From UBA10646 sp046296295 (GTDB lineage: Bacteria; Bacteroidota; Bacteroidia; Chitinophagales; Chitinophagaceae), in assembly GCA_046296295.1 (NCBI GenBank), contig JBKBLG010000002.1, forward strand, positions 62,001 to 126,000: a DNA stretch of 64,000 nt, given 5' to 3'. How positions within the stretch are numbered: position 1 is the first letter of the stretch; each line of letters starts with the position of its first letter. The position numbers and the translations under genes were made by a program. Under the pieces are notes generated by a model, which was given only the letters and a program-made list of their open reading frames with translations, made no database searches and was not told the origin of the DNA. This document shows, in pieces, positions 17,250 to 27,170 of this stretch.

Positions 17250-18296
17250 TTATTTATTTTTTTCTTTTATATATACTTGCGTAAATGATTGAAAGTGTTT
17301 TGATGTTAGCCAATAGATAAAAAGCACTAACACAAATAAAAAGCTACCGCCGCATGCTAATAAGATAGTGGAGGCTTTTTGCCGCAGCAAAGGCATTTTT
17401 GGCTCATCTATGATATTGAACAAAGGCGCTTGCTTCATTAATAGATACTTACTTATTTCTAAATTTTTAGCTACTTCTGTTAGCGCTGCTGTTGCTATTG
17501 AAATTTCAATTTGCCTTTCTTGTACCGAGGCCATGGGCGACTGAAACACAGGATTTAAATTAGCATCTACCGTTGCAGCACGTTGACGTATTGCACCGGT
17601 AATAACAGCACGTAAAGAATCTACCTTACCTTCAAGTATTGCAACATTAGAGGCACTTTTAGCAGTTTTCATACGGGTATACATGCTACCTAAGTTATCC
17701 ATCAGTGACTTTACGAAATCGATGCTAAATAATGGATCATGTGTTGTAAATTCAACAATATAGATATCAGCTTTTTTATCGGGCCTCGATGCTGCTATAT
17801 GCTTTTTTTGAATGGTATTTATCAGTGTGAACATTACTGAATCTTGAAATGGAGTAAACTTAGCTGGTACCGTGTCTTGTATTTTAAAACAAGGATAAGT
17901 AAGATCCCGTGTTTTGAATTTTAACTTATATAACTTCAAAAAGCGGTCTGCATAGGTTTCTGTAGTGCCGATTTTATGCTGTACCAACGTTTGTTCTAAT
18001 AACTTTCTAGAAGTAATTAGTTGTACTAAGTTGTTACCAGCAAACATTGAACCTGAGCCACCTGCATCTACACCAAACTGTGCTGCCAAGCTCATTAACC
18101 CGCTACCTGCATCTACTTCGCCATCGAGAGTGAACGATATTGCTGCTGTGTATTTAGGTTTTGTTAAATAACCGAATAAGCCGAATAAAAAGCCACCCAG
18201 TAATCCGGCGAGTATAACTTTAAACCACTGCTTTTGAACAAAAACAATGAAAATTTTTAATCTTTCAATAACATCGCTGAGCTTAACCTCTTCCAT
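17250..18296 (-). CDS. Wzz-type chain-length/polysaccharide co-polymerase (copy 1)
   Basis: An inner-membrane polysaccharide co-polymerase has one transmembrane segment near residues 35-52 and another near 310-332. Between them lies a periplasmic domain with a helical, coiled-coil-like stretch around residues 215-290. The last 20 residues are cytoplasmic and basic. No tyrosine-kinase domain is fused, unlike Wzc. The N-terminal region shares KYT..isFtLdG and the GSGLMSLAAQFGVDAGGSG segment with the second copy at 28515. It lies after its partner Wza-like gene (14 bp gap). It probably sets chain length or links synthesis to export. Confidence 0.82.
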   Translation of the reverse strand: MEEVKLSDVIERLKIFIVFVQKQWFKVILAGLLGGFLFGLFGYLTKPKYTAAISFTLDGEVDAGSGLMSLAAQFGVDAGGSGSMFAGNNLVQLITSRKLLEQTLVQHKIGTTETYADRFLKLYKLKFKTRDLTYPCFKIQDTVPAKFTPFQDSVMFTLINTIQKKHIAASRPDKKADIYIVEFTTHDPLFSIDFVKSLMDNLGSMYTRMKTAKSASNVAILEGKVDSLRAVITGAIRQRAATVDANLNPVFQSPMASVQERQIEISIATAALTEVAKNLEISKYLLMKQAPLFNIIDEPKMPLLRQKASTILLACGGSFLFVLVLFIYWLTSKHFQSFTQVYIKEKNK

Positions 18297-18310
18297 CTAG
18301 CTATTTTAAT

Positions 18311-20749
18311 CTATAAACGTAGTAAAGCTATTACAACGGTTGCAACAGATGCTAAAGCGGTAGTAATTCCGACCATTTCGGCCACAGATACACGCTTTCC
18401 GTCACGCTCTAATTTTTTTGGTACAAAAATTTCGTCTCCAGCATTGATAATAGGGTTTGATTTAAACATCAAAAAGCTCTTCACTCGCTTCCCATTACCA
18501 TTACTTGCAACCACAAATGCCTTGCGCTTTTGTGCTTGTGTAGAAAATCCACCTGCTAAATCAATGTAATAACTCAATCTACGATTGGGTATATATGCGA
18601 TTTGAGTTTGTAGCAGCACTTCCCCTTTTACTTTTACTACGTCATCTTTAGCAGGCACATTAATAATATCGCCATCTTGCAATAAAATATCTATTGACGA
18701 CTTTGGCTTTTTTAATATTTCCTCTACATCAATCGCTACGGTTTCGTAGGCTCTAACACTATCAACTAAGGCTGTAAATGCAGATGAGTCGTTTTTAGTG
18801 CTGAACAGTTTTTTGGCTGCATTACGACGAATGTCGGCATTAGGATCATCGGCACTTACCCTTCTGCGTAAGGAAACACCTTTAATATTAGAAAGAGAAG
18901 TGAACCCTCCTGCTCTGTTTAAGATATCACTCAATCTTTCATTTCTGTTCGAGAGTACATAATTTCCTGCAAATTTCACCTCTCCTTTAACGGTTACTAC
19001 TTTTTGAACAAAGTAGCCAGGGTTAGTTCTCACAATTACAATATCGTAGGGTTGTAGTGCAATGTTTGTTTTGATTTGATCTAAGCTACGCTCCGTATCT
19101 AAATTGATGACTTCTGCAATTTCTATGTTGTCTTTGCTTTCTGCGTTTGTAATACGCCTACCTATTTCTAATCTTAACCCCGTAGCAGCTTCTGTGAAGC
19201 CCCCTGCAATAATTATAGCATCTGCTATAGTTATTCCAGTTTTGTATTCGTAAGTACCAGGCTTACGTACTTCGCCCTCTACAGATATTGTTTTTTTATC
19301 TTTCAGATCTGTGATGATAGGTATAAACACTTTATCATCAGCTTGCAATGCAACATCGGGTTCTGCACCATTTAATATTGCTTTTAAATTGTAAGATACA
19401 GTACTATAAGTTAAATCTGCATTTAATCTTGAGATGCTAATTTTTTCTGTAAATGCACCTTCACGCAGGCCATCGGCAAGCTGCACCAGCTTTAATAGCG
19501 AACTGGCACTTTCTACGCTGTATGTTCCAGCACGCTTGAAGGCACCTTCGGCAAAAATTCTGTTTTTAAAGCGAGCATACACATACTCCGCTTCGATGGT
19601 GCTACCCGTGGCAGGTTTGAAGCTATTGAAATTACTTGCAACTACTGTTTTTAATTCTTTTTGTTTACCTGCTACTTCGGTAATACGTACCTGTTCTCTG
19701 TAAGCACTATCAATAAACCCACCCGCATAATCAATGGTTTGTTGCAAATTTTCATTTGCTGTAAGTTCATAAATACCCGGTCGTTTGAAAGCACCTTTCA
19801 AATAAATACGTTTATCGTAATAATTGATTTTTACAACATCGTTCTCTGTTAAGCGTATGTTAGCTTTTGTGCTACCGTTGTGTAAAAATTGATACAAATC
19901 GGCAACTGCAATTCGCTTACCTGCTCTAATAACTTCTATATTTCGAAAAGATCCGTTCTTGGATGGCCCCCCACAGATGTATAGCAAGTTAAAGAGTGTT
20001 GTAAAAGAACTAACACTATAAACACCCGGCTTACGAGCTTGCCCAATAACAATTACTTTTATGGTTCTAATACCACCGAGGGTTGTTTTTACTTGCGTAA
20101 ATCCGGTATTGATTGCACGATAAATGGTTTTAGCAAGATGTGCTTTAATTTTTTGATCGGCTTCGGCAATGGTTAACCCATTCACGTTGATGATGCCTGC
20201 ATTTTGAATGAATACGTTGCCTTCGGGACTTACCTTTAAACTATAACTTGCCTCGCTTTGACCGTAAATAACTACACTGAGCATATCGCCTGGGCCAACT
20301 ACATAATCGAGCGGTGTGGCAATTTGCAAATCAGGCTCAAACGAAAGTGATGGATTGGTGAACAGCTCCATTCCGTAAATCATTTGTTCTAAACTATCTA
20401 ATTCTACTTCGGCAAGTGTTTCTTTTGTAGATGCTTGCTTGCGAGTATTATTTTGTTTTGTATCGGGTTTAGCATTTACCGTAAGGTTAGCTACACCTCC
20501 TAACCCTTTGAGGCGTTGCATTACTTTGCTGACTTCGCCAGCTGCCATTCCACGAGCACGTAGTAACTGCTCTATTTGATCATCGCTAACATTAGAGGCT
20601 TTCGCCTTTTGATAATAGGTATTTAAATCTTGATCTGAAATTTGTTCAGATGTAACACTACTCAGGTTGTCGGCATTTAAAGTGCCCATTTGGGCTGATG
20701 CCAAAGCACACCAAAAGAGTGTTACGAGGAGGGGTGTGAGAAATTTCAT
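18311..20749 (-). CDS. Wza-like polysaccharide export protein with SLBB repeats (copy 1)
   Basis: This is a large outer-membrane or periplasm-spanning polysaccharide export protein. A signal peptide (MKFLTPLLVTLFWCALASAQ) is followed by a helical region. A Poly_export domain starts around ATPLDYVVGPGDMLSVVIYG (about residue 145), then at least five SLBB domains, each recognisable by motifs such as KPGVYSV, RPGIYELT, KRAGTYSV and RKPGTYEY. A hydrophobic C-terminal helix ends the protein. An in-frame ATG three codons earlier (20758) is possible, but 20749 gives the better signal peptide. Length about 812 residues, twice that of Wza, as is usual in Bacteroidota. It pairs with the Wzz-like gene just downstream. 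Confidence 0.85.
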   Translation of the reverse strand: MKFLTPLLVTLFWCALASAQMGTLNADNLSSVTSEQISDQDLNTYYQKAKASNVSDDQIEQLLRARGMAAGEVSKVMQRLKGLGGVANLTVNAKPDTKQNNTRKQASTKETLAEVELDSLEQMIYGMELFTNPSLSFEPDLQIATPLDYVVGPGDMLSVVIYGQSEASYSLKVSPEGNVFIQNAGIINVNGLTIAEADQKIKAHLAKTIYRAINTGFTQVKTTLGGIRTIKVIVIGQARKPGVYSVSSFTTLFNLLYICGGPSKNGSFRNIEVIRAGKRIAVADLYQFLHNGSTKANIRLTENDVVKINYYDKRIYLKGAFKRPGIYELTANENLQQTIDYAGGFIDSAYREQVRITEVAGKQKELKTVVASNFNSFKPATGSTIEAEYVYARFKNRIFAEGAFKRAGTYSVESASSLLKLVQLADGLREGAFTEKISISRLNADLTYSTVSYNLKAILNGAEPDVALQADDKVFIPIITDLKDKKTISVEGEVRKPGTYEYKTGITIADAIIIAGGFTEAATGLRLEIGRRITNAESKDNIEIAEVINLDTERSLDQIKTNIALQPYDIVIVRTNPGYFVQKVVTVKGEVKFAGNYVLSNRNERLSDILNRAGGFTSLSNIKGVSLRRRVSADDPNADIRRNAAKKLFSTKNDSSAFTALVDSVRAYETVAIDVEEILKKPKSSIDILLQDGDIINVPAKDDVVKVKGEVLLQTQIAYIPNRRLSYYIDLAGGFSTQAQKRKAFVVASNGNGKRVKSFLMFKSNPIINAGDEIFVPKKLERDGKRVSVAEMVGITTALASVATVVIALLRL

Positions 20750-20773
20750 GCTAAGCAAGTACGTTCAAGGGTG

Positions 20774-21700
20774 TTAAAACATGTCTTTTACCAACTGGTA
20801 AGTAGCCGCAATACCTTGTTCAAGCGATATTTTTGGCGACCAGCCTAAGTTACTAATCTTACTAATATCCATTAGTTTTCTTGGAGTGCCATCGGGCTTA
20901 GAGGTATCAAAAACCAAATCTCCTTCAAAACCAACCGCTTCTTTTACCATTTCGGCTAATGTTTGAATGGTAACATCGGTTCCGGTACCTACGTTTATAA
21001 AGCCTTCTTCGTTATAATTATTCATCAAGAAAACGCAAGCTTCGGCGAGGTCATCTACATGCAGAAATTCTCTGCGAGGTGTGCCTGTACCCCAAATTTC
21101 GATACTGCTGGCACCCGCTTTTTTGGCTTCAATAGTTTTACGCAATAGTGCCGGAAGTACATGACTACCGTTTTTATCGTAGTTATCATTGGGGCCATAC
21201 AAATTGGTTGGCATAGCAGCAATGAAGTTACAACCATACTGGCGGCGATAGGCATCGCAGAGTTCAATGCCAGCAATTTTGGCGATAGCGTAAGGCTGAT
21301 TGGTAGGTTCTAAATAACCTGAAAGGAGGTATTCTTCTTTTAAGGGTTGCGGAGCCATTTTAGGATAAATGCAAGAGGAACCCAAGAAAAGTAACTTATT
21401 AACTTTATGCTCATAGGCTGCATGAATAATGTTAGCCTCGATCATTAGGTTGCGATAAATAAAATCGGCTCGATAAATATTGTTGGCCATAATACCACCC
21501 ACTTTTGCCGCTGCTAAAAACACATACTCGGGCTGTTCTTGTGCAAAGAAATCGTTCACAGCTTGCTGTTGGGTTAAATCGAGTTCAGCGCTAGTTTTTA
21601 CCGTAAGGTTATTATAGCCTAACTTACGTAAATGGCGTTCTATAGCAGAGCCTACCATGCCGCGATGACCAGCGATGTATATTTTACTATTGAAGTTCAT
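20774..21700 (-). CDS. fcl: GDP-L-fucose synthase
   Basis: Fcl (WcaG) epimerises and reduces GDP-4-keto-6-deoxymannose to GDP-L-fucose. It has the NADP-binding motif IYIAGHRGMVGSAIERHL (residues 7-24), FLGSSCIYPKMAPQPL with the catalytic Ser/Cys region, and YAIAKIAGIELC with the Tyr-Lys pair. Its length, 308 residues, is normal. It lies 2 bp after gmd, so the two enzymes together make GDP-L-fucose, and fucose is a likely sugar of the exported polymer. Confidence 0.94.
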   Translation of the reverse strand: MNFNSKIYIAGHRGMVGSAIERHLRKLGYNNLTVKTSAELDLTQQQAVNDFFAQEQPEYVFLAAAKVGGIMANNIYRADFIYRNLMIEANIIHAAYEHKVNKLLFLGSSCIYPKMAPQPLKEEYLLSGYLEPTNQPYAIAKIAGIELCDAYRRQYGCNFIAAMPTNLYGPNDNYDKNGSHVLPALLRKTIEAKKAGASSIEIWGTGTPRREFLHVDDLAEACVFLMNNYNEEGFINVGTGTDVTIQTLAEMVKEAVGFEGDLVFDTSKPDGTPRKLMDISKISNLGWSPKISLEQGIAATYQLVKDMF

Positions 21701-21702
21701 AA

Positions 21703-22815
21703 TTATTCGTATTGATTTTTGATGGTGAAGCCGGCTTGTTGTAATAATTGTTCTTTTTTAAATAACTCAATATCGGACAATACCATTTCATTCACCAAGG
21801 CCTCGAGTGTATAAGTGGGCTTCCAACCTAGTTTTTTTTGGGCTTTTGTAGGATCGCCTATGAGTAGATCAACTTCAGTTGGACGGAAATATTTTGGATC
21901 GATATGCATTACAACTTTGCCTATCAAGCCAGCATCGGCGTTATCGGCTACGGCAGTAACGGTAGCAATTTCGTTCACACCTTCGCCACTAAAAGCAACT
22001 GTAATACCTGCTGCTGCAAATGCCATAGCAATGAATTCACGAACAGTTGTAGTAATACCTGTTGCAATCACATAATCTTCAGGTGTATCTTGTTGTAAGA
22101 TACGCCACATGGCTTCTACGTAATCTTTAGCATGGCCCCAATCGCGTTTAGAATCGATATTACCCATGTAGAGCTTTTCTTGAAGACCGAGTTTTATTTT
22201 AGCTACACCACGTGTAATTTTTCTTGTAACGAAAGTTTCGCCACGTAGCGGACTTTCGTGATTGAAAAGAATACCATTGCAAGCATACATATTATAAGCT
22301 TCGCGATAATTCACCGTAATCCAATATGCATACATTTTAGCTACTGCATATGGAGAACGCGGATAGAATGGTGTTGTTTCTTTTTGTGGCACTTCTTGTA
22401 CCAATCCGTACAATTCTGATGTAGATGCTTGATAGATACGAGTTTTTGTATTTAATCCTAAGATACGCACTGCTTCAAGAATACGAAGGGTACCAATACC
22501 ATCGGCATTGGCTGTATATTCAGGTGTATCGAAACTTACTTTCACGTGGCTCATAGCACCGAGATTATAAATTTCATCGGGCTGTATCTCTTGTATAATT
22601 CTGATTAAATTAGTGCTATCTGTTAAATCGCCGTAATGTAATTTGAAGCGTATATTTTTTTCGTGCGGATCTTGATATAAATGATCAATACGATCTGTAT
22701 TAAATAATGATACACGACGCTTGATACCATGCACTTCGTATCCTTTACTCAAGAGTAGTTCTGAGAGATAGGCACCATCTTGACCTGTTACACCTGTAAT
22801 AAGTGCTTTTTTCAT
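21703..22815 (-). CDS. gmd: GDP-mannose 4,6-dehydratase
   Basis: Gmd converts GDP-mannose to GDP-4-keto-6-deoxymannose. Motifs are ITGVTGQDGAYLSELLL (residues 6-22), the GIKRR that follows, YQASTSELYG, and YPRSPYAVAKMYAYW with the catalytic Tyr-x3-Lys. FNHESPLRGETFVTRKI is also diagnostic. The length of 370 residues is normal. It precedes fcl by 2 bp. GDP-mannose synthesis genes (manB, manC) are not in the window. Confidence 0.95.
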   Translation of the reverse strand: MKKALITGVTGQDGAYLSELLLSKGYEVHGIKRRVSLFNTDRIDHLYQDPHEKNIRFKLHYGDLTDSTNLIRIIQEIQPDEIYNLGAMSHVKVSFDTPEYTANADGIGTLRILEAVRILGLNTKTRIYQASTSELYGLVQEVPQKETTPFYPRSPYAVAKMYAYWITVNYREAYNMYACNGILFNHESPLRGETFVTRKITRGVAKIKLGLQEKLYMGNIDSKRDWGHAKDYVEAMWRILQQDTPEDYVIATGITTTVREFIAMAFAAAGITVAFSGEGVNEIATVTAVADNADAGLIGKVVMHIDPKYFRPTEVDLLIGDPTKAQKKLGWKPTYTLEALVNEMVLSDIELFKKEQLLQQAGFTIKNQYE

Positions 22816-22843
22816 TTAAATATTATAGTTTGTTATTATCTAA

Positions 22844-23611
22844 TTATTTACTATACTTTATAATACCACTAATGGCCCATGTACATGTATAAAAGATAGA
22901 TTCGAGAAGAGATAAGTTTAGATGCTTGTAATAAACAGCAAATTGTGTTTTCATCATCTTAAACTTATTTCGGGAATATGAGTTGCCTCGAATACGATAT
23001 GTTACAAGTGGCTCTTTTATAGCTCTTGCATATTTTACATTTTTTAGGATTTCGAACCAAAACCCAAAATCTTCTCTGGAATGGCAACTTACCGGCATCC
23101 AAACTTCTCCCACTTTCGATTTATCGTACACAACTGTTGAGGGAAAAATTGGGTTATTGAAAAGTAGCCTTTTATAATCAACCTTATCAATAGCAATGAA
23201 ATCGGAGAGTTTAGGTTTTAGTTGTTCATCAACTCTTTTATACGAAGTATATACAAATGCTTCATTGTTAGTGATCAAAAAAGTAATACATTTTTCTAAA
23301 AAATCGTGGTTCCATAAATCGTCTGAATCTAAAAAGGCTATGAAGTTGCCCTTTGCTTCCGCTAACGCTTTATTTCTAGCTATTGCCGGGCCGCCATTTT
23401 CAGTAAGCTTAATTAATTTTATTCTATGATCGGTAGCTTGAAACGACTCTATTAAACTAACAGTATTATCTTTTGAACAATCATCTACCAAAAGCCATTC
23501 CCAGTTTTCAAAGGTTTGATTTTTGACTGTGGCAAATGTTTCTTCTAAGAAATCGGCCGAGTTATAACAAGGTGTAATTATTGAAACGAGAACATCACGT
23601 TTTAATGTCAT
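22844..23611 (-). CDS. Glycosyltransferase family 2 (GT-A)
   Basis: This cytoplasmic inverting glycosyltransferase has the GT2 fold: VSIITPCYNSADFLEETF at the start, WLLVDDCSKDNT (nucleotide binding), NGGPAIARNKAL, and the metal-binding FLDSDDLW. The length of 255 residues is typical of single-domain capsule or O-antigen transferases. The sugar donor and acceptor cannot be told. It lies between gmd and a second transferase, with gaps of 28 and 25 bp. Confidence 0.88.
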   Translation of the reverse strand: MTLKRDVLVSIITPCYNSADFLEETFATVKNQTFENWEWLLVDDCSKDNTVSLIESFQATDHRIKLIKLTENGGPAIARNKALAEAKGNFIAFLDSDDLWNHDFLEKCITFLITNNEAFVYTSYKRVDEQLKPKLSDFIAIDKVDYKRLLFNNPIFPSTVVYDKSKVGEVWMPVSCHSREDFGFWFEILKNVKYARAIKEPLVTYRIRGNSYSRNKFKMMKTQFAVYYKHLNLSLLESIFYTCTWAISGIIKYSK

Positions 23612-23636
23612 TCAATTGCAATTTAGGTTGGTTATA

Positions 23637-24812
23637 CTAAGTATTACTCAACAGTTTTTGCCATTCACTAATAGAAGCTTGCTTGTATTTTTGATACCAT
23701 TCTATTATATCGTTTTGAATATGTTGATTGGCTATTTTTATTTTGGCATGCTGTAAAGCTATTAGAAAACTATTTGCATCGTCTGCTACAATAAAAGGGT
23801 GCTGGTTACCGTAACCTCTAAAAGAATAACTTGTTCCAACAATCATTTTTCCATAAGAAGCCGCTTCTCCAATTTTCACATTAATACCGCTGCCATTAAG
23901 TATTGGTGCGATGAAGATATCGGCATTGTTATAATACTCAACTAAATCTGGTACATTACTCTTTACTACAACGCGTGGATTATTACAAACAACAGATTCT
24001 ATTACACTTGCGTTGCGTCCAATAATAAATAATCTATACGATTCAGGCAAAGCCTTAAATACGTTTTGATAAAACCAAACTATTCCGTCATAGTTGGGAT
24101 ACCAATCTAAGGCACCAACGAAAAGTAAGTTAATTTGGCTTTTATTTATATTAATATTTTTATCTACATATTTACAATCAACATCAATATAAACATGTTG
24201 AAATGTATAATACTTATTGGCAAAAACATCTTCTACATCATTTGCCGTAAGGTAAAGGCACTTATTAATATTTGAAGATAACTTTTTAGTATAGTTATAT
24301 AAGTTATAAACTTGCGACCTTGCTACTAATTTTAGTAGCCTAGATTTTATTTTATCTATTTTTTGCTTGTAAATAAATGTTTCATTATTGTGTTGCAGCA
24401 GCCAATGTTTTGCTTGTTTGTTTTCTAAAAGTGTTGGCTTAAAGTATGCCGTAGTTCGTATATGATCCCAAAGTATAACATCTGGTGAGCATGTATTGAT
24501 AATACGGGCAACTTCACTTGAAATTTTATTTTTATACTTTCTACGACTAATAAAATATGGCTTTGTTGATAGCAAAGCTTTTAACATGGCTTTCTTACCG
24601 GTAGCAAGTTCATCTTGAAGGATATAAGCTTCGCTAGCATAGCTTTGTATAGCAGCCATGTAATTTTTTTCGTCGATAGTTTCATCTATGATGTTGATAT
24701 AAACTACTTCGGCGATTTCGCTTAAGAGCTTTAACAAAGAATAAGAAAGTAATTTATCACCACCGTTTACTGATAAATTTCGGGCGTTGATAAGAACAAT
24801 TTTTTTTTTCAA
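23637..24812 (-). CDS. Glycosyltransferase, GT-B fold (family 4-like)
   Basis: The C-terminal half has the GT-B nucleotide-sugar site: INLLFVGALDWYPN, then YNNADIFIAPILNGSGINVKIGEA (written here in part), with the Glu of the E-x7-E-type motif. The N-terminal half begins IVLINARNLSVNGGDKLLSYSLL, an acceptor-side Rossmann fold. Length 391 residues. The family resembles sugar transferases such as those adding to a growing O-unit, but the specific sugar is unknown. The start ATG at 24812 is followed by a Lys run; no better start is visible. Confidence 0.82.
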   Translation of the reverse strand: MKKKIVLINARNLSVNGGDKLLSYSLLKLLSEIAEVVYINIIDETIDEKNYMAAIQSYASEAYILQDELATGKKAMLKALLSTKPYFISRRKYKNKISSEVARIINTCSPDVILWDHIRTTAYFKPTLLENKQAKHWLLQHNNETFIYKQKIDKIKSRLLKLVARSQVYNLYNYTKKLSSNINKCLYLTANDVEDVFANKYYTFQHVYIDVDCKYVDKNININKSQINLLFVGALDWYPNYDGIVWFYQNVFKALPESYRLFIIGRNASVIESVVCNNPRVVVKSNVPDLVEYYNNADIFIAPILNGSGINVKIGEAASYGKMIVGTSYSFRGYGNQHPFIVADDANSFLIALQHAKIKIANQHIQNDIIEWYQKYKQASISEWQKLLSNT

Positions 24813-24830
24813 CTTAATATTTTATGGTAC

Positions 24831-26114
24831 TTAATGCTTAAACCGCATTAAATTGGAAAAAGTAAAAAGGAAATAGAATATAATTCCTACAGCAAAACAC
24901 ATAACAGCGTTTTCTATTGAAGTAGGCCGAACAATGTAAAAACATGCTGTAGTCAAAATTGCAGCTATGCTTAGCATAATTAGCATGTGCTTTGTTCTAA
25001 AAGCTAACTCTAATGGCTTTTGTAACATAGCACTCATCTGCCAAAGTACAATCAATACAATTAGCAATATACCAACATATAAAAAAGCTGATTTGCTAGA
25101 TTCATCAAAGTGAAGTAATTCAAACATGATATCATGCAAGAAATAAAAGCCAATGATGCCAGCAATTAGTAAAAGCGTTTGTATAAGCAATACTCTAATA
25201 ATAGTGTTTCTAGCTCCGATTTTATTTCCTGAATCATAAAGCCGAACAATAATCGGAAAACTAGAAGCTACGAATGGTGCAAACGAAAAACCAACACCTC
25301 TAAAAATCAAGTCATATAAGGCTGTGTAATCTGCCAAACTTGTTTTATTAATGGCCTCTTCACGCAACATGTACCACCTATCAATATTTAAGAGACAAAA
25401 AGATACGAATGACCAAATAGTTAATGGTAGGCCAAAGTTAAACATATTTCGAAGTACTACTCGTAGCCTTATATCACTACTCATTTTACTTACGAAGCCT
25501 TGAAAATTCAAATGTATTTTCAAAGGACTATTAACAAATCCATTTTTCCAAGCGATTAAAATAGTTGCAAGAATAACAGACAATATTTGAAAAGACCAAA
25601 AGAATTCATTGGAAGCCTTTATATTGGCTAGGTATATAAATATAAAACTAAATAGTATAGTAACACTTCTTATAAACTCACTTAAAAAAGCAAGCTTGGC
25701 CCGCAACGTTGCTTGTGTATAAGCTAATACAGTAGAGTATATCCCATGAAAAAGTAAAAATAGAATTGGCAGTTCAACCCTATACAGCATATCAACCCAC
25801 CAAGCCCAAGCAATATAAATAGGTAACGAAAGAGTTAGTACCGATGCAATGGCATACAAAATACTATTTTTTATAGTTAAATATTGAGCATAGGCGAAAA
25901 CAAACCTATTAATTCCTTGATTCAACCAACATAAAGTGAAATTATTTATGAATGTAATAGCTCCAATACTGAGTGTAAAAAAAATAAAATCAGATTGCAG
26001 TTGCTGCTTTGTTATAATGATAGTACCCACCGATGCTAAGGCGGTAGTGAGCATCTGCAGAAAATACCAAATGCTATTAACTCTTAAAATTCGTTTAGCG
26101 CTACTTTCTTCCAC
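24831..26114 (-). CDS. Wzx-like polysaccharide flippase
   Basis: A membrane protein of 427 residues with about twelve hydrophobic segments spread over its whole length and short loops, as in the MATE/MOP flippases that move lipid-linked sugar units across the inner membrane. Recognisable pieces are the first helix pair (SIWYFLQMLTTALASVGTI), a middle loop with NIDRWYML, and FAPFVASSFPIIVRLYDSG. It sits between two glycosyltransferases and upstream of the export pair, as expected for the Wzx of a Wzx/Wzy pathway. Confidence 0.82.
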   Translation of the reverse strand: MEESSAKRILRVNSIWYFLQMLTTALASVGTIIITKQQLQSDFIFFTLSIGAITFINNFTLCWLNQGINRFVFAYAQYLTIKNSILYAIASVLTLSLPIYIAWAWWVDMLYRVELPILFLLFHGIYSTVLAYTQATLRAKLAFLSEFIRSVTILFSFIFIYLANIKASNEFFWSFQILSVILATILIAWKNGFVNSPLKIHLNFQGFVSKMSSDIRLRVVLRNMFNFGLPLTIWSFVSFCLLNIDRWYMLREEAINKTSLADYTALYDLIFRGVGFSFAPFVASSFPIIVRLYDSGNKIGARNTIIRVLLIQTLLLIAGIIGFYFLHDIMFELLHFDESSKSAFLYVGILLIVLIVLWQMSAMLQKPLELAFRTKHMLIMLSIAAILTTACFYIVRPTSIENAVMCFAVGIIFYFLFTFSNLMRFKH

Positions 26115-26120
26115 AACAAC

Positions 26121-27170
26121 TTAAATTACCTTATAGAAATAAGGCTTACCATATAACATTCGCATACAATATTTCCCACAACTTAATAAGATGCCAGAAA
26201 ATATAAGTATCTGCGATACAGTGTAAGTAGCTCGTTTCCCTTTAAAAATATTATCTAATAACGCCATAAACCAAATTAATGGTAACATGGCAATGCTCAT
26301 TATGTATATCAACAACATCCAAAACATGCCAAACTGTTTTTTTGTTCTCAAAAACTCCGATACAATCATTTGCTTACCCAAGCTAGTGAATACATCATTA
26401 TAGCCAGTAACACCCGTTTTAAATGCCTCTGCCGCAGAAACACCCTGATAGTGAATTACTTGAGGTTCTCTAAATAAGCCTAACTTACCACAAGTTTTAC
26501 CAATACGATAGCACCATTCTGTTTCTTCAGAATACAAAAAAAACTCTTCGTCTAACAATCCCGCTTTATCAATAACTGCTCTTTTAACCATTAAAAAGGC
26601 CCCATTAATCCAATCAACTTGTACATATTGTTGGTTACCTTTCGGTAAAATTTGATAGGAATAGGGCTTTCTATCTCTATCTTTTATCTTATTATATATC
26701 ATTTTAATATAAGGCCACTTCAAAACAACACCAGCATTTTTAAAGTTAAAATGTGTTCCTGAATGTTGAAAGCTTCCATCTGCATTCAATAACTGTACAC
26801 CACATGCAACCAAGTCTGATTGCTCAAATAACGAAACACATTTATCAATAGCATTATCAATGATAAGTGTATCAGAATTTAATAACAGAATAAATGCACC
26901 ACTTGAATGTTTAATGCCAATATTATTGGCTCTTGCAAAACCAATATTCTCTGCTGTATGAAAATATTTGACAACACATTTTTCTTGAAATAACTGTAAG
27001 CTATTTCCAAGCGAGTCGTCTTTATCATTGTTCACTACTATTACCTCAAATAAGACCTTAGTATTTTCAATAATACTATTAATACAATTTATTACAAACT
27101 GCGGCTGCTTGTAATTAACAATAACAATAGAAATCTTTGGATTAAAAATATTATTGTTATGCCCCTTCAT
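26121..27170 (-). CDS. Glycosyltransferase family 2, rhamnosyltransferase-like
   Basis: GT2 transferase with ISIVIVNYKQPQFVINCI, VIVVNNDKDD, ENIGFARANNIGIKH and LLLNSDTLI, the pattern of WbbL-type transferases. FLMVKRAVIDKAGLLDEEFF and YSEETEWCYR are also typical. Two hydrophobic segments lie near the C-terminus (about residues 285-340). The ATG at 27170 gives MKGHNNN and a 14-bp overlap with the upstream gene; a start at 27224 would overlap by 68 bp and adds residues unlike the family. Given the rfbBCA genes in the operon, rhamnose is a reasonable but unproven donor. Confidence 0.84.
   Translation of the reverse strand: MKGHNNNIFNPKISIVIVNYKQPQFVINCINSIIENTKVLFEVIVVNNDKDDSLGNSLQLFQEKCVVKYFHTAENIGFARANNIGIKHSSGAFILLLNSDTLIIDNAIDKCVSLFEQSDLVACGVQLLNADGSFQHSGTHFNFKNAGVVLKWPYIKMIYNKIKDRDRKPYSYQILPKGNQQYVQVDWINGAFLMVKRAVIDKAGLLDEEFFLYSEETEWCYRIGKTCGKLGLFREPQVIHYQGVSAAEAFKTGVTGYNDVFTSLGKQMIVSEFLRTKKQFGMFWMLLIYIMSIAMLPLIWFMALLDNIFKGKRATYTVSQILIFSGILLSCGKYCMRMLYGKPYFYKVI

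Noticed and set aside
17250..18296. Wzc-type tyrosine autokinase
   Set aside because: No Walker motifs or Tyr-rich tail; the protein ends about 20 residues after the second membrane segment. The same holds for the copy at 28515.
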